DNA from: Hoeflea algicola
GTDB taxonomy: Bacteria > Pseudomonadota > Alphaproteobacteria > Rhizobiales > Rhizobiaceae
Direction of reading: 5' to 3'
Assembly (NCBI RefSeq): GCF_026619415.1
Contig: NZ_JAOVZR010000001.1
Location: 1,674,001-1,738,000, forward strand
Length of the DNA: 64,000 nt
Below, in pieces: positions 9,151-17,435 of this stretch. The position numbers and the translations under genes were made by a program. Below the pieces are notes generated by a model, which did not search any database, had not been told where the DNA came from, and was given only the letters and a program-made list of their open reading frames with translations. Every line of letters starts with the position of its first letter. Position 1 is the stretch's first letter.

Positions 9151-9582
9151 TCAGTTCTGGACGACGATGCGGATGTTGTTCTTGCCCATTTTCTCGACCA
9201 GCGAGTAGAATTTCGCTGCATGCTGTTCGGCCAAGCGGACGCAGCCATGCGATGCGCGGCGCCCCAGACGTTTGGTGTCGCGGGTGGCGTGGATCGCATA
9301 GCCACCGCGGAAGAACACCGCATAGTGCATCCACGCATTGTTGTATTTGCGTGACCGGTGATACCGCGAAAGCCATTTCGGCGAGTAGGTGCCGCGCGGG
9401 GTCGAATATCCGGATCGGCCAGTGGAAACCTTCCACTTGTATTTCACCTTGCCATTCTGGCTGACCACCATGGTCTGCGACGACACGTCAATCTTGGCAA
9501 CGACCTTGGCGGCAAGAGCCGACGTCGCTGAAAATGGCATCAGAGCAAGTGCAAATGCCCCAACCAAAAACAAATATCTCAT
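9151..9582 (-). CDS. L,D-transpeptidase (YkuD/ErfK family)
   Basis: A 143-residue exported protein. An N-terminal signal peptide (MRYLFLVGAFALALMPFSA, cleaved near ALAA) is followed by one YkuD domain. The catalytic signature is HATRD followed by SHGCVRL, with the nucleophilic Cys in HGC. Such enzymes make 3-3 peptidoglycan cross-links or attach proteins to peptidoglycan in the periplasm. The ATG at 9582 follows GGGGAAG; an in-frame ATG 30 bases upstream lacks a site. Very short for the family: essentially signal plus catalytic domain with no LysM. It is not linked to its neighbours by function. Confidence 0.93.
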   Translation of the reverse strand: MRYLFLVGAFALALMPFSATSALAAKVVAKIDVSSQTMVVSQNGKVKYKWKVSTGRSGYSTPRGTYSPKWLSRYHRSRKYNNAWMHYAVFFRGGYAIHATRDTKRLGRRASHGCVRLAEQHAAKFYSLVEKMGKNNIRIVVQN

Positions 9583-9648
9583 TTTACTTCCCCCATACAC
9601 GCTGCACATCACAATACTATCAGCGAGAAAATTTATACAGATTGATAA

Positions 9649-10686
9649 TCAGGTTAAAGTTAAAAACAGCAACGGCATTCTAAATACCGACGCAACCAAT
9701 TGATTTATCTTGGTTTTAAAGAATTGCAAGCACCAACAGAACGGCAGCGGCGAGACTGTCACAGGCTCGAAAAAGATTTTGAGCGCCTCCTCAACGTCTG
9801 CCGCACTGGCCTGCCGACGCCCGCGGGCGTTGACACTGGCCTCCATCACCATCTCGCCGCCATACTGCCGCGGCCCGGCCAGGGAAAGCCCCAGCGCGCC
9901 GGCCATCGCCGCTTCCGGCCAGCCGGCATTGGGCGAGCGATGCAGACCTGAATCCACCAGCGCCTGCTCGCCCGCCTGGCGCATGGCATCAATTCCCCTG
10001 GCCAGACCCGCACCACAGGCAATCAACAACGCCGAAAGCCGCGCCGCCGGCCAATTGGCGAGATCATCGAGCAGCGCCGCTGCACGCCCGAATTCCCGAT
10101 ACCGGTCATTGAGATGGCCGATCATCGAATCCGCAGTGTTGAGCATCTTGTAGGCCAGCAGCCCCGGCAGTCCAAAAACCGCGTACCACAGCACCGGCGC
10201 GACGATACCGTCGGAAAAATTCTCGGCCAAGCTCTCGATCGCCGCCCGCGACACACCAGCTTCATCGAGAGCCTCGGGATCGCGGCCGACAATCATCGCC
10301 ACCGCTGCTCGCCCGCCGACTACCCCACCCTCGCGCAAGCCGGTAACGACCGCACATACATGATCACCAAGACTTTTTTGCGCCAGAAAAACCGCGACGA
10401 TCACCGTCTCCAGCGCCCAACCAATCATCCCCAACTGTGCAAATGCCACGTTCAATGCCAGTCCGGCCAGCGCGGCGACAATTAACAGCGCTGCAATTGC
10501 AATCCTGCCGTTGCGCTGGCGCGTCAGAGCACTGTCATCTGCATGGTTGAAGCGGCGCTCGATAAAGCCGATGGCCTGGCCGAAAATCACCACCGGGTGG
10601 CTCAGTCGCCGCCACAGCCAGTCCGGGTCGCCAACAACTCGGTCGAGCACAAGCGCCGCCAGAAGCACCGCCAGATGCCACATCAT
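9649..10686 (-). CDS. cobD: adenosylcobinamide-phosphate synthase CobD (CbiB)
   Basis: A 345-residue polytopic membrane protein. It begins with the family pattern LVLDRVVGDPDWLWR and HPVVIFG, and carries the conserved AESLAENFSDGIVAPVLWY and GLPGLLAYKMLNTADSM blocks (GHLNDRY follows). It joins adenosylcobyric acid to the aminopropanol phosphate side chain made by CobC. The ATGA overlap with cobC (10683-10686) indicates translational coupling. The last ~35 residues, after EEALKIFF, are longer than usual and less conserved, so the C-terminus may be divergent. Confidence 0.93.
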   Translation of the reverse strand: MMWHLAVLLAALVLDRVVGDPDWLWRRLSHPVVIFGQAIGFIERRFNHADDSALTRQRNGRIAIAALLIVAALAGLALNVAFAQLGMIGWALETVIVAVFLAQKSLGDHVCAVVTGLREGGVVGGRAAVAMIVGRDPEALDEAGVSRAAIESLAENFSDGIVAPVLWYAVFGLPGLLAYKMLNTADSMIGHLNDRYREFGRAAALLDDLANWPAARLSALLIACGAGLARGIDAMRQAGEQALVDSGLHRSPNAGWPEAAMAGALGLSLAGPRQYGGEMVMEASVNARGRRQASAADVEEALKIFFEPVTVSPLPFCWCLQFFKTKINQLVASVFRMPLLFLTLT

Positions 10687-11702
10687 GGGGTCCGGACGCC
10701 GACAAGCCGCAGGGTTTCGCGCAATCGCACACCGGAGAGCTCGTCAGGAACCAGACCGATGCGGATCCGCGACGGGCTATGGTCAAACGCCCGCACCAGC
10801 ACCTGATGGCCCGCCAGCGCATTGCGCACCGCTGCGCCGTCACCCACCTCGCAGCAGAAAAACAGCGCCGTCTCGCCAATGACCGAAACATTGGCCATGT
10901 TGAGCGCCGACCGGGTCATGGCATGTGCCTTGTCGATCCGCTGGCGCAGATTGGAAACCAAATCCATGCGCGAAAACCCATGCGCGGCAATTGCCAATGC
11001 CGGCCCTGAAACTGCCCAGGGGCCAAGCCGGTCGCTGAGTATCTTCGACAGGCCCGGCTCGGCAAACACGAACCCCAGCCGCAAACCGGCAAGCCCAAAA
11101 AACTTGCCGAAGGAGCGCATGACCACCAGGTTGGGCTCCATTCCCGCGGCACCCGCCATCGACAAGTCCTGGCGCATATCGGCAAAAGCTTCATCGACAA
11201 CAACCAGCCGGTTCCGATGCGCCCGCACAAAGCCGAAAATATCGTCGCGCATGGTGGCGCGGCCGTCGGGATTGTTGGGATTGGCGAGGATCACCGTGCT
11301 TGCCCGCGTCGCTGCCGCCGCCTCAATCGTATCAATATGGTCGATCTCTATGCCGGCGCGGCGAAAGGCCTGTTCGTACTCGCCATAGGTGGGCGAGACG
11401 ATGGCCACAGATTCGGCGTCCGGCCTGAGCCACGGCAGCAGTTGAATGGCGGCCTGAGTGCCGGGTGTAATCACCGGCGTTACCGCGCCGCCATAATGGC
11501 GCATCGCCAGTTCCGCGACACGCACCGCTTCCGCCTGCTCCGGCAGCCGCCGCCAAATATCGGCTGGCAGATCGGGCAGAGGCAGCGAAAACGGGCTGAT
11601 GCCAGTCGACAGATCGAGCCATTCCGACGCCGCCCCGCCATGGCGCGCCATAGCCTCGGAAAGGGCGCCGCCATGGGCAATGGGATCAAGAACAGGACTC
11701 AT
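10683..11702 (-). CDS. cobC: threonine-phosphate decarboxylase CobC (PLP enzyme)
   Basis: A 339-residue fold-type I aminotransferase homologue. It has the PLP-lysine motif SFGKFFGLAGLRLGF, the ANPNNPDG motif and VVDEAFADM, all in the expected order. It decarboxylates L-threonine O-3-phosphate to (R)-1-amino-2-propanol O-2-phosphate, the linker that CobD attaches. The N-terminus HGGALSEAMARHG is typical of CobC rather than HisC. It is cotranscribed with cobB (5-base gap) and overlaps cobD by 4 bases. Confidence 0.94.
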   Translation of the reverse strand: MSPVLDPIAHGGALSEAMARHGGAASEWLDLSTGISPFSLPLPDLPADIWRRLPEQAEAVRVAELAMRHYGGAVTPVITPGTQAAIQLLPWLRPDAESVAIVSPTYGEYEQAFRRAGIEIDHIDTIEAAAATRASTVILANPNNPDGRATMRDDIFGFVRAHRNRLVVVDEAFADMRQDLSMAGAAGMEPNLVVMRSFGKFFGLAGLRLGFVFAEPGLSKILSDRLGPWAVSGPALAIAAHGFSRMDLVSNLRQRIDKAHAMTRSALNMANVSVIGETALFFCCEVGDGAAVRNALAGHQVLVRAFDHSPSRIRIGLVPDELSGVRLRETLRLVGVRTP

Positions 11703-11707
11703 ATCAG

Positions 11708-13006
11708 TCAGTCTATCCGGTCAATAACATGCATGAACGATCCCGAGACGTTGCCGCGTCTCAATCCGACTGCACCGAGATCGGCGCCCAGCGCATCCCG
11801 TGCCGAGAACAGCCTGTCGGCCTCGCCTTCGGAAACGATCGTTGCATAGTGAAATTCATGCGCCGAGAGTTCCATGTCCCAGAAGAAGCCGGGCATCGGC
11901 GTCATCCGGCGATAGCCCAGGTGCCGCTGCCGGTCGGCAAAACTGGTAACCAGCGGCAAGGCGCCCAGCATCTCGTGCCGTACACCCTGATCGTCGATGA
12001 GCCCCTCGCCCAACACCATGTAGCCGCCGCACTCGCCATAAACCGTCACACCGCGCTTGATCGCTGCAAGCATAGCGGACTTGAACCCCTGCGCACTGGC
12101 CAGCACGCCGACGTGCAATTCCGGATAGCCGCCGGGCAGAACCACCGCATCGCAATCCTCAGCCGGTCCCTCGTCAGCCAGTGGTGAGAAGAACGAGATT
12201 TCCGCGCCACGCCGTTTCCAGCCAAGCAGCATGTGCTCATAGGCAAAGGCGAAAGCGATATCCCGCGCCACCGCGATCTTCTGGCCAGGCGGTGGCAGCC
12301 GCAAGATCTTTGCCAACGTCGCCTTGGCAGGTGCCCGCTGCCCCAACCTGACGAGCTGATGCAGATCGACGCGGCTTTCCACCAGATCCGCGGTGGCATC
12401 GATCAACCTTGCAAGTTCGGCATTTTCTCCGGCCTGCACCAGCCCGAGATGGCGCTGCGGGACGCTCAGGCTGTCGTCCCGTGGCAACGCGCCCAGGACA
12501 GCGATCCGTGCCTTGTCGAGCGCCTGGCGCAGCATGCCTTCGTGGCGTGGACTGGCGACCCGGTTGAGGATGACGCCGGCGACCAGCACGTCGGGATGAA
12601 AATTGGCAAAACCTTGCGCCATCGCCGCAACCGAATGCGACATGCTGGCGCAGTCGATTACCAAGATAACCGGCAGACCGAGCAGCCCGGCCAGATCGCC
12701 AGCAGAACCGGATCCGTCGGCGGCGCCGTCAAACAGCCCCATCATCGCTTCGATCACCAGCATGCGGCCACCCTGCGACTGCAGCGCGGCATTGGCCAGC
12801 AGCAGGTCACCGCGCATCGCCCATGGATCGTAATTGAGGCAGGTCTCGCCGCTTGCTGCCGTGTGAAAGGCGGGATCGATATAATCCGGGCCGGCCTTGC
12901 CCGGCGCCAGCGCCACCCCGCGGCGCTTGAGCGCCCGTAATAGTCCCAATGTTACCGTCGTCTTGCCGGCGCCTGACTGCGGCGCCGCAATCATCAATCC
13001 CGTCAT
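11708..13006 (-). CDS. cobB: hydrogenobyrinic acid a,c-diamide synthase CobB
   Basis: A 432-residue amidotransferase. The N-terminal P-loop domain has APQSGAGKTTVT and KAGPDYIDPAFH. The C-terminal class I glutamine amidotransferase domain has the nucleophile elbow YGECGGYMVLG. It uses ATP and glutamine to amidate the a and c carboxylates of the corrin ring. It begins 4 bases inside cobA (13003-13006). In the aerobic-type route the substrate would be hydrogenobyrinic acid, consistent with cobN in this locus. Confidence 0.95.
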   Translation of the reverse strand: MTGLMIAAPQSGAGKTTVTLGLLRALKRRGVALAPGKAGPDYIDPAFHTAASGETCLNYDPWAMRGDLLLANAALQSQGGRMLVIEAMMGLFDGAADGSGSAGDLAGLLGLPVILVIDCASMSHSVAAMAQGFANFHPDVLVAGVILNRVASPRHEGMLRQALDKARIAVLGALPRDDSLSVPQRHLGLVQAGENAELARLIDATADLVESRVDLHQLVRLGQRAPAKATLAKILRLPPPGQKIAVARDIAFAFAYEHMLLGWKRRGAEISFFSPLADEGPAEDCDAVVLPGGYPELHVGVLASAQGFKSAMLAAIKRGVTVYGECGGYMVLGEGLIDDQGVRHEMLGALPLVTSFADRQRHLGYRRMTPMPGFFWDMELSAHEFHYATIVSEGEADRLFSARDALGADLGAVGLRRGNVSGSFMHVIDRID

Positions 13007-13848
13007 GCACTGTCTTTCTGCGCATCAGCGCGATTTCCCAGAGGGTCGGCGGTCAGAACCCGACCGGCTGCGGCGCCCATCCAGTCAAGCGCCGGCCTCA
13101 GCCGTACAACCTTGCCCACTACCACGATCGCCGGCGGCTGCAACCCCGATGCGGCAACATCGGTAGCAGCCCGCTCAAGCGTTGTTTCAAGCACTTTCTG
13201 CTCAGGCAACGAGGCGTCGGTAACGAAGGCCACCGGCTCGTCGGCATCGCGCCCCGCGTCTATCAGTCGCGCGGCAATAATGGCGATATGTTTCATCGCC
13301 ATATACATGACAATTACCTGGCTGCCGCGGGCCACGCCATCCCAATCGATCCGGTCGGGAACCAGACCGCTGGCATCGTGGCCGGTGAGAAAGGTAACGG
13401 TATGATTGGTGTCGCGGTGGGTCACCGGAATGCCGGCATAGGCCAGCCCGCCGATCCCAGCCGTCACCCCCGGCACGATGCGGAACGGAATATGGTGCTC
13501 GACCAGCGTCAACGCTTCTTCGCCGCCACGGCCAAACACGAAAGGATCTCCGCCCTTGAGCCGCAGAACCCGCTGCCCCTCGCGTGCCAGTTCGACCAGC
13601 CTGAGCGAAATGTCGCGTTGCTTCGGCGATGGTTTTCCGCCTCGTTTCCCGGCATATTCCAGGCGGGCGCCCGGGCGGGCAAGCTTCAGGCATTCGGCAT
13701 TGACCAGAGCATCGTGGACGATCACATCGGCCTGGCTCAGCGCATGGGCGGCATGCAGCGTTAACAGCCCCGGGTCACCCGGCCCGGCTCCTACCAGCCA
13801 GACTTCGCCGGCTTTCATTTCCGGCAGGTTTTGGCGCCAGTCGATCAT
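13003..13848 (-). CDS. cobA: uroporphyrinogen-III C-methyltransferase CobA
   Basis: A 281-residue SUMT that adds methyl groups at C2 and C7 to make precorrin-2. It shows the family signature VWLVGAGPGDPGLLTLHA, then GKRGG, and RLKGGDPFVFGRGGEEA. The fold is the TP-methylase fold shared with the other cob methyltransferases here. It is divergent from cbiD across an 87-base gap that must contain both promoters. An alternative start at 13818 (MKAGEVW) would lose 10 residues. Confidence 0.95.
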   Translation of the reverse strand: MIDWRQNLPEMKAGEVWLVGAGPGDPGLLTLHAAHALSQADVIVHDALVNAECLKLARPGARLEYAGKRGGKPSPKQRDISLRLVELAREGQRVLRLKGGDPFVFGRGGEEALTLVEHHIPFRIVPGVTAGIGGLAYAGIPVTHRDTNHTVTFLTGHDASGLVPDRIDWDGVARGSQVIVMYMAMKHIAIIAARLIDAGRDADEPVAFVTDASLPEQKVLETTLERAATDVAASGLQPPAIVVVGKVVRLRPALDWMGAAAGRVLTADPLGNRADAQKDSA

Positions 13849-13935
13849 GCATTTTCCATTCGAATGATTAGGCTTACACCCGTATCAATCGCACTCTATA
13901 ACGGCAACAGGCAAGACACGATCAAGAACTGCGAC

Positions 13936-15045
13936 ATGGACAGCGACGAAAACGAAATTCGATCGGAAAAACCCGCCACGGCGCTGCGCCGGGGCTGGAC
14001 GACGGGTGCCTGCGCCACGGCGGCAACGAAGGCCGCGCTGACCGCATTGCTGACCGGTGAGTTCCCCGATCCGGTGGTCATCACCTTGCCGAAAGGCGAG
14101 CAGCCGGGGTTTGCGCTGGCGCGTGAATCCCTGGATGAAAAAACCGCCATGGCGGCCATCATCAAGGACGCCGGCGACGACCCCGACGTCACCCACGGGG
14201 CGATGGTCATCGCCCGCATCCAGCGGCTCGCTCAGGGACAGGGCATTGTCTTCAAGGCGGGTGATGGCGTCGGCACCGTCACCCGGGCGGGGCTCCCGGT
14301 TCCGGTCGGCGAACCGGCGATCAACCCGGTGCCGCGGCGGATGATGACCGAAACCGTCACTGCGCTGTGCCAGCATCATGGCATCTCGCCCGACATCGAA
14401 ATCGAGGTCTCGATCGAGAACGGCGCCGAGTTGGCGCTGCAGACTTGGAACCCGCGGCTTGGCATTCTCGGTGGCCTCTCCGTGCTTGGCACCACCGGCA
14501 TCGTTCATCCGTTCTCCTGTGCCGCCTGGATCCACTCGATCCACCGCGGCATCGATGTCGCCCGCGCCGAGGGCTTTCCGCATGTGCTGGGCGCCACCGG
14601 CTCGAGCTCGGAGAAAACCGCCCAGAACTTTCACGGCCTGTCCGACCTTGCTTGTCTCGACATGGGCGATTTCGCCGGTGGGCTGCTCAAATATCTCCGC
14701 GCCCATCCGGTTCCGCGGCTGACCATTGCCGGCGGTTTCGCCAAGATGACCAAGCTCGCCCAGGGCGCGATGGATCTGCATTCGGGCCGCAGCCAGGTCG
14801 ACATGGCGTGGCTTGCCGAAAAGGCCGGCGAACTGGGCGCAGACCGTGAGCTGACGGACCAGATCCTGGCCGCCAACACCGCGCTCGAGGCGCTGGAATT
14901 GACCGGTGCTGCCGGGCTTGATCTACCCGAAATAATCGGCAAAGCCGCGCGTAACGCCGTGCTTGACGTGCTCCGCGGCGCCCCGGTCAGTGTCGATGTG
15001 ATGGTCACCGACCGCGCCGGGACGCTTCTGGCCCATGCCGTCTGA
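13936..15045 (+). CDS. cbiD: cobalt-precorrin-5B C1-methyltransferase CbiD
   Basis: A 369-residue CbiD-family protein. The N-terminus RRGWTTGACATAATKAA is the signature, followed by GDGVGTVTRAGLP and GATGSSSEK blocks. It catalyses C1 methylation with loss of the C20 acetyl unit. Many rhizobia use CbiD in place of CobF, and no cobF is present here. I chose the ATG at 13936; the frame extends upstream into the cobA promoter region. It overlaps cobK by 11 bases. Confidence 0.93.
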   Translation: MDSDENEIRSEKPATALRRGWTTGACATAATKAALTALLTGEFPDPVVITLPKGEQPGFALARESLDEKTAMAAIIKDAGDDPDVTHGAMVIARIQRLAQGQGIVFKAGDGVGTVTRAGLPVPVGEPAINPVPRRMMTETVTALCQHHGISPDIEIEVSIENGAELALQTWNPRLGILGGLSVLGTTGIVHPFSCAAWIHSIHRGIDVARAEGFPHVLGATGSSSEKTAQNFHGLSDLACLDMGDFAGGLLKYLRAHPVPRLTIAGGFAKMTKLAQGAMDLHSGRSQVDMAWLAEKAGELGADRELTDQILAANTALEALELTGAAGLDLPEIIGKAARNAVLDVLRGAPVSVDVMVTDRAGTLLAHAV

Positions 15046-15733
15046 GCCGAATGCCCCCCAAACCATCCTGATTCTCGGCGGCACAAGCGAGGCAGCCGAG
15101 CTGGCCCGCGATCTGGTCGCACGCCACCCCGATGCGCGGGTGATCACCTCGCTGGCCGGTCGCACCCGTGATCCCGCGCCGCTTGCAGGTGAGGTCCGCA
15201 GCGGCGGTTTTGGTGGCGTCGAAGGACTGGCCAATTTCATCCGCGCCGAGCGCGTCACCCGAATGGTCGACGCGACCCATCCCTTCGCCCGCCAGATCAG
15301 CGCCAACGCCATTGAGGCGGCGAAAATCGCTGGCGTGCAGCTCGACATCCGCACCCGCACCGCTTGGGCAAAACAACCCGGCGACAACTGGATAGAAGTC
15401 GAAACACTGAACCAAGCCCGCGATGTCATTCCGCCCCGCGCCCGCGTATTACTGGCATTGGGCTCGCAGCATATCGGTCTGTTCGCTTCCCGTGAGGATG
15501 TGCATTTCATCGTCCGCATGATCGACCCGCCGGAGCATCCGCTGGAACTCCCCGACCATGCGCTGATCCTGGGCCGCCCCGGCGACACGCCGGCAGTAGA
15601 GACACTGCTGCTGATCGCCCATTCGATCACCCACATCGTCTGCCGCAATTCAGGCGGCAAGGCGGCTTACGCCAAGATCGAGGCGGCGCGAGAGTTGGGG
15701 GTGCCGGTAATTATGGTCGGGCGGGGCGATTGA
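15035..15733 (+). CDS. cobK: precorrin-6A reductase CobK
   Basis: A 232-residue CobK/CbiJ-family NADPH reductase. It starts ILILGGTSEAAELAR, has VDATHPFARQISANA and ends with NSGGKAAYAKIEAARELGV, all conserved in the family. It reduces the precorrin-6A ring before C5/C15 methylation by CobL. The first 11 bases overlap the end of cbiD, so the two are coupled. The gene ends this short plus-strand unit; repeat-like DNA follows. Confidence 0.94.
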   Translation: MPSEPNAPQTILILGGTSEAAELARDLVARHPDARVITSLAGRTRDPAPLAGEVRSGGFGGVEGLANFIRAERVTRMVDATHPFARQISANAIEAAKIAGVQLDIRTRTAWAKQPGDNWIEVETLNQARDVIPPRARVLLALGSQHIGLFASREDVHFIVRMIDPPEHPLELPDHALILGRPGDTPAVETLLLIAHSITHIVCRNSGGKAAYAKIEAARELGVPVIMVGRGD

Positions 15734-16094
15734 GAACCACCATAAATGTCTTGTGTTCCGTCATGCCGGACCCCGATCCGGTATCCGGCCAGCCCAGGTC
15801 CTTGGACTGATCGGGTTGGCAAATCCGGTGCGGTCGATATGCGCAGTGTGCACCGGGGACACATAGCTCTCTGTTTTCACTAAAAATCCGGAACGTATCT
15901 TCCAAATCATTACCGACAAGGAAGAAACCTTTGGCCGAAAAGATATCGTGCGAATTCTGTCGAATTTCACTTCTTTTGCAACACTTTGCGCGTGTTTTGA
16001 TGCCTTGTAGTGAGTCTGCTTGTCTGCCAGAATAAACGCAGATCTGGTGCCCATTTTGGCACTCATATCATTCCCAAACAGTAGGAAACCCAAC
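15734..16094. other. intergenic region between cobK and ridA with one palindromic repeat
   Basis: No gene seen. A short imperfect palindrome (CCGTCATGCCGGACC onward, 15759-15787) pairs CCGGA with TCCGG. It is of the same type as the element after ridA, in the opposite orientation. The remaining ~300 bases are AT-richer than the flanks and presumably carry the ridA promoter. Confidence 0.5.
15759..15787. repeat. small intergenic palindromic repeat, copy 1
   Basis: The sequence starts CCGTCATGCCGGA and closes TCCGGTATCC, with a 5-bp perfect stem and flanking partial pairing. Elements of this look (GTCATnCCGGA...ATCCGG...ATCC) are common between genes in alphaproteobacteria. Copy 2 lies at 16548-16580 in inverse orientation. 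Confidence 0.5.
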
Positions 16095-16499
16095 ATGAAA
16101 CGAGAAGCTGTTAATCCCACCACAATGTATAATGCAACGCAGTTTGGGTTTTCGCATGCAGTTGCATCTGAAGGACGCAGAATGCTTCATCTCGCCGGGC
16201 AAGTTGCATGGGACAAGGATAACAATCTGGTGGGCCCGGGAGACTTGGGCGCGCAAGCGGCGCAGGCCTTTGCAAATCTCAAAGAGGTGTTGGCCGCAGA
16301 AGGTGCGTCCGCAGCCAATGTTGTCAGGCTCAGGACTTATGTGGTCAATTATTCGCCTGACCAGCTCGAAATCATCGGCCCTGCCATAGGTGCATTTTAC
16401 GGTGATGTTATACCCGCAGCCAATACATTGATCGGCGTTCAGTGCCTTGCAATGCCGGATTTCCTAATCGAAATCGAAGCCACCGCAGTTCTGAGCTGA
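16095..16499 (+). CDS. RidA/YjgF family protein
   Basis: A 134-residue RidA-superfamily protein. Blocks seen: LHLAGQVAWDKDNNLV, AQAFANLKEVLAAEGA, RLRTYVVNY and ANTLIGVQCLAMPDFLIEIEA. Classic RidA hydrolyses reactive enamines/imines through an Arg in the R-x-x-VYV region; here the C-terminal R of the IEIEA end is replaced by a different context, so it may belong to a non-archetypal subgroup. The start at 16095 gives the normal length. It stands alone inside the cobalamin locus, flanked by palindromic repeats, so it looks inserted rather than functional in B12 synthesis. Confidence 0.85.
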   Translation: MKREAVNPTTMYNATQFGFSHAVASEGRRMLHLAGQVAWDKDNNLVGPGDLGAQAAQAFANLKEVLAAEGASAANVVRLRTYVVNYSPDQLEIIGPAIGAFYGDVIPAANTLIGVQCLAMPDFLIEIEATAVLS

Positions 16500-16547
16500 T
16501 CCAAATTCAACACCAGAACAAAGTCTCTTCACCCAGGACGACGGGTC

Positions 16548-16580
16548 GCTGGATCCCGGCTCAAGGCGGGGATGACGGAA
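16548..16580. repeat. small intergenic palindromic repeat, copy 2
   Basis: CTGGATCCCGGCTC followed by GGCGGGGATGACGG. Its reverse complement matches copy 1 at 15759-15787 in outline (CCGTCAT...CC...GATCC). It sits between the convergent ends of ridA and cobM and could also act as a terminator hairpin. Confidence 0.5.
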
Positions 16581-16652
16581 ACTTAGGAACCGGCGTTGCA
16601 GAATTGAAATCGTAGCAAGAAACGCAGTTGGGATTCCGTCGACACCTATCTA

Positions 16653-17435
16653 CTACACCACTTTCGCCTTCTTCTTTTTTCCGACATTCCTGAGCACATG
16701 CGAGTAGTCGGAATTGTAGAGGTCGCTGTCGCGGAAGCTGATATCGCCGAACACCTTGCCGACCATGATCAGCGCGGTGCGGGTGATCTTGTGTTTGCGC
16801 ACCTCTTCCTTCATGCCCTCAAGCGTGGTGCGGATGTAGAGTTCGTCCGGCCAGGTGGCACGGTAGGCAATCACCACCGGGCAATCGGCGCCATAGAACG
16901 GCTCCAGCGACCGCCGCACATAATCAAGATTGCGGATCGACAGGTGGATCGCCAGCGTCGCCCGCGACTGGCCGAGAATTTCCAACTGCTCGAACTCCGG
17001 CATCGATGACGCCTTCATGCCGGTGCGGGTGATGATCACCGTCTGGGCGATTTCCGGCAGGGTCAGCTCGGTGGCAAGCTTTGCCGCCACACCGGCGAAA
17101 GCCGGCACGCCTGGCACCACCTCGTAATCGATCCCCAGCGCATCCAGCCGCCGCATCTGCTCGGCCACCGCGCCATAGATCGCCGGATCGCCCGAATGCA
17201 CCCGTGCCACATCATGGCCGGCCGCATGCGCGGTTTCCATCTCCGCGATGATCGCCTCGAGATGCATCGGCGCGGTGTCCTTGACCAGCGCCCCTTCGGG
17301 CGCGGCGTGGACGATTTCCTCCGGCACCAGCGACCCGGCGTAGAGGCACACCGGGCATCGCTCGATCAGCTTGAGGCCGCGCACGGTGATGAGGTCGGGT
17401 GCGCCCGGTCCGGCGCCGATAAAATAAACGGTCAT
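16653..17435 (-). CDS. cobM: precorrin-4 C11-methyltransferase CobM
   Basis: A 260-residue TP-methylase. The N-terminus VYFIGAGPGAPDLITVRG, then CPVCLYAGSLVP, VARVHSGDPAIYGA and TRTGMKASSMPE are CobM/CbiF signatures. It methylates C11 of precorrin-4 with SAM. The tail ends in a basic run (KKKKAK). It overlaps the cobJ stop by 4 bases and is last in the cobH-to-cobM methyltransferase run. Confidence 0.95.
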   Translation of the reverse strand: MTVYFIGAGPGAPDLITVRGLKLIERCPVCLYAGSLVPEEIVHAAPEGALVKDTAPMHLEAIIAEMETAHAAGHDVARVHSGDPAIYGAVAEQMRRLDALGIDYEVVPGVPAFAGVAAKLATELTLPEIAQTVIITRTGMKASSMPEFEQLEILGQSRATLAIHLSIRNLDYVRRSLEPFYGADCPVVIAYRATWPDELYIRTTLEGMKEEVRKHKITRTALIMVGKVFGDISFRDSDLYNSDYSHVLRNVGKKKKAKVV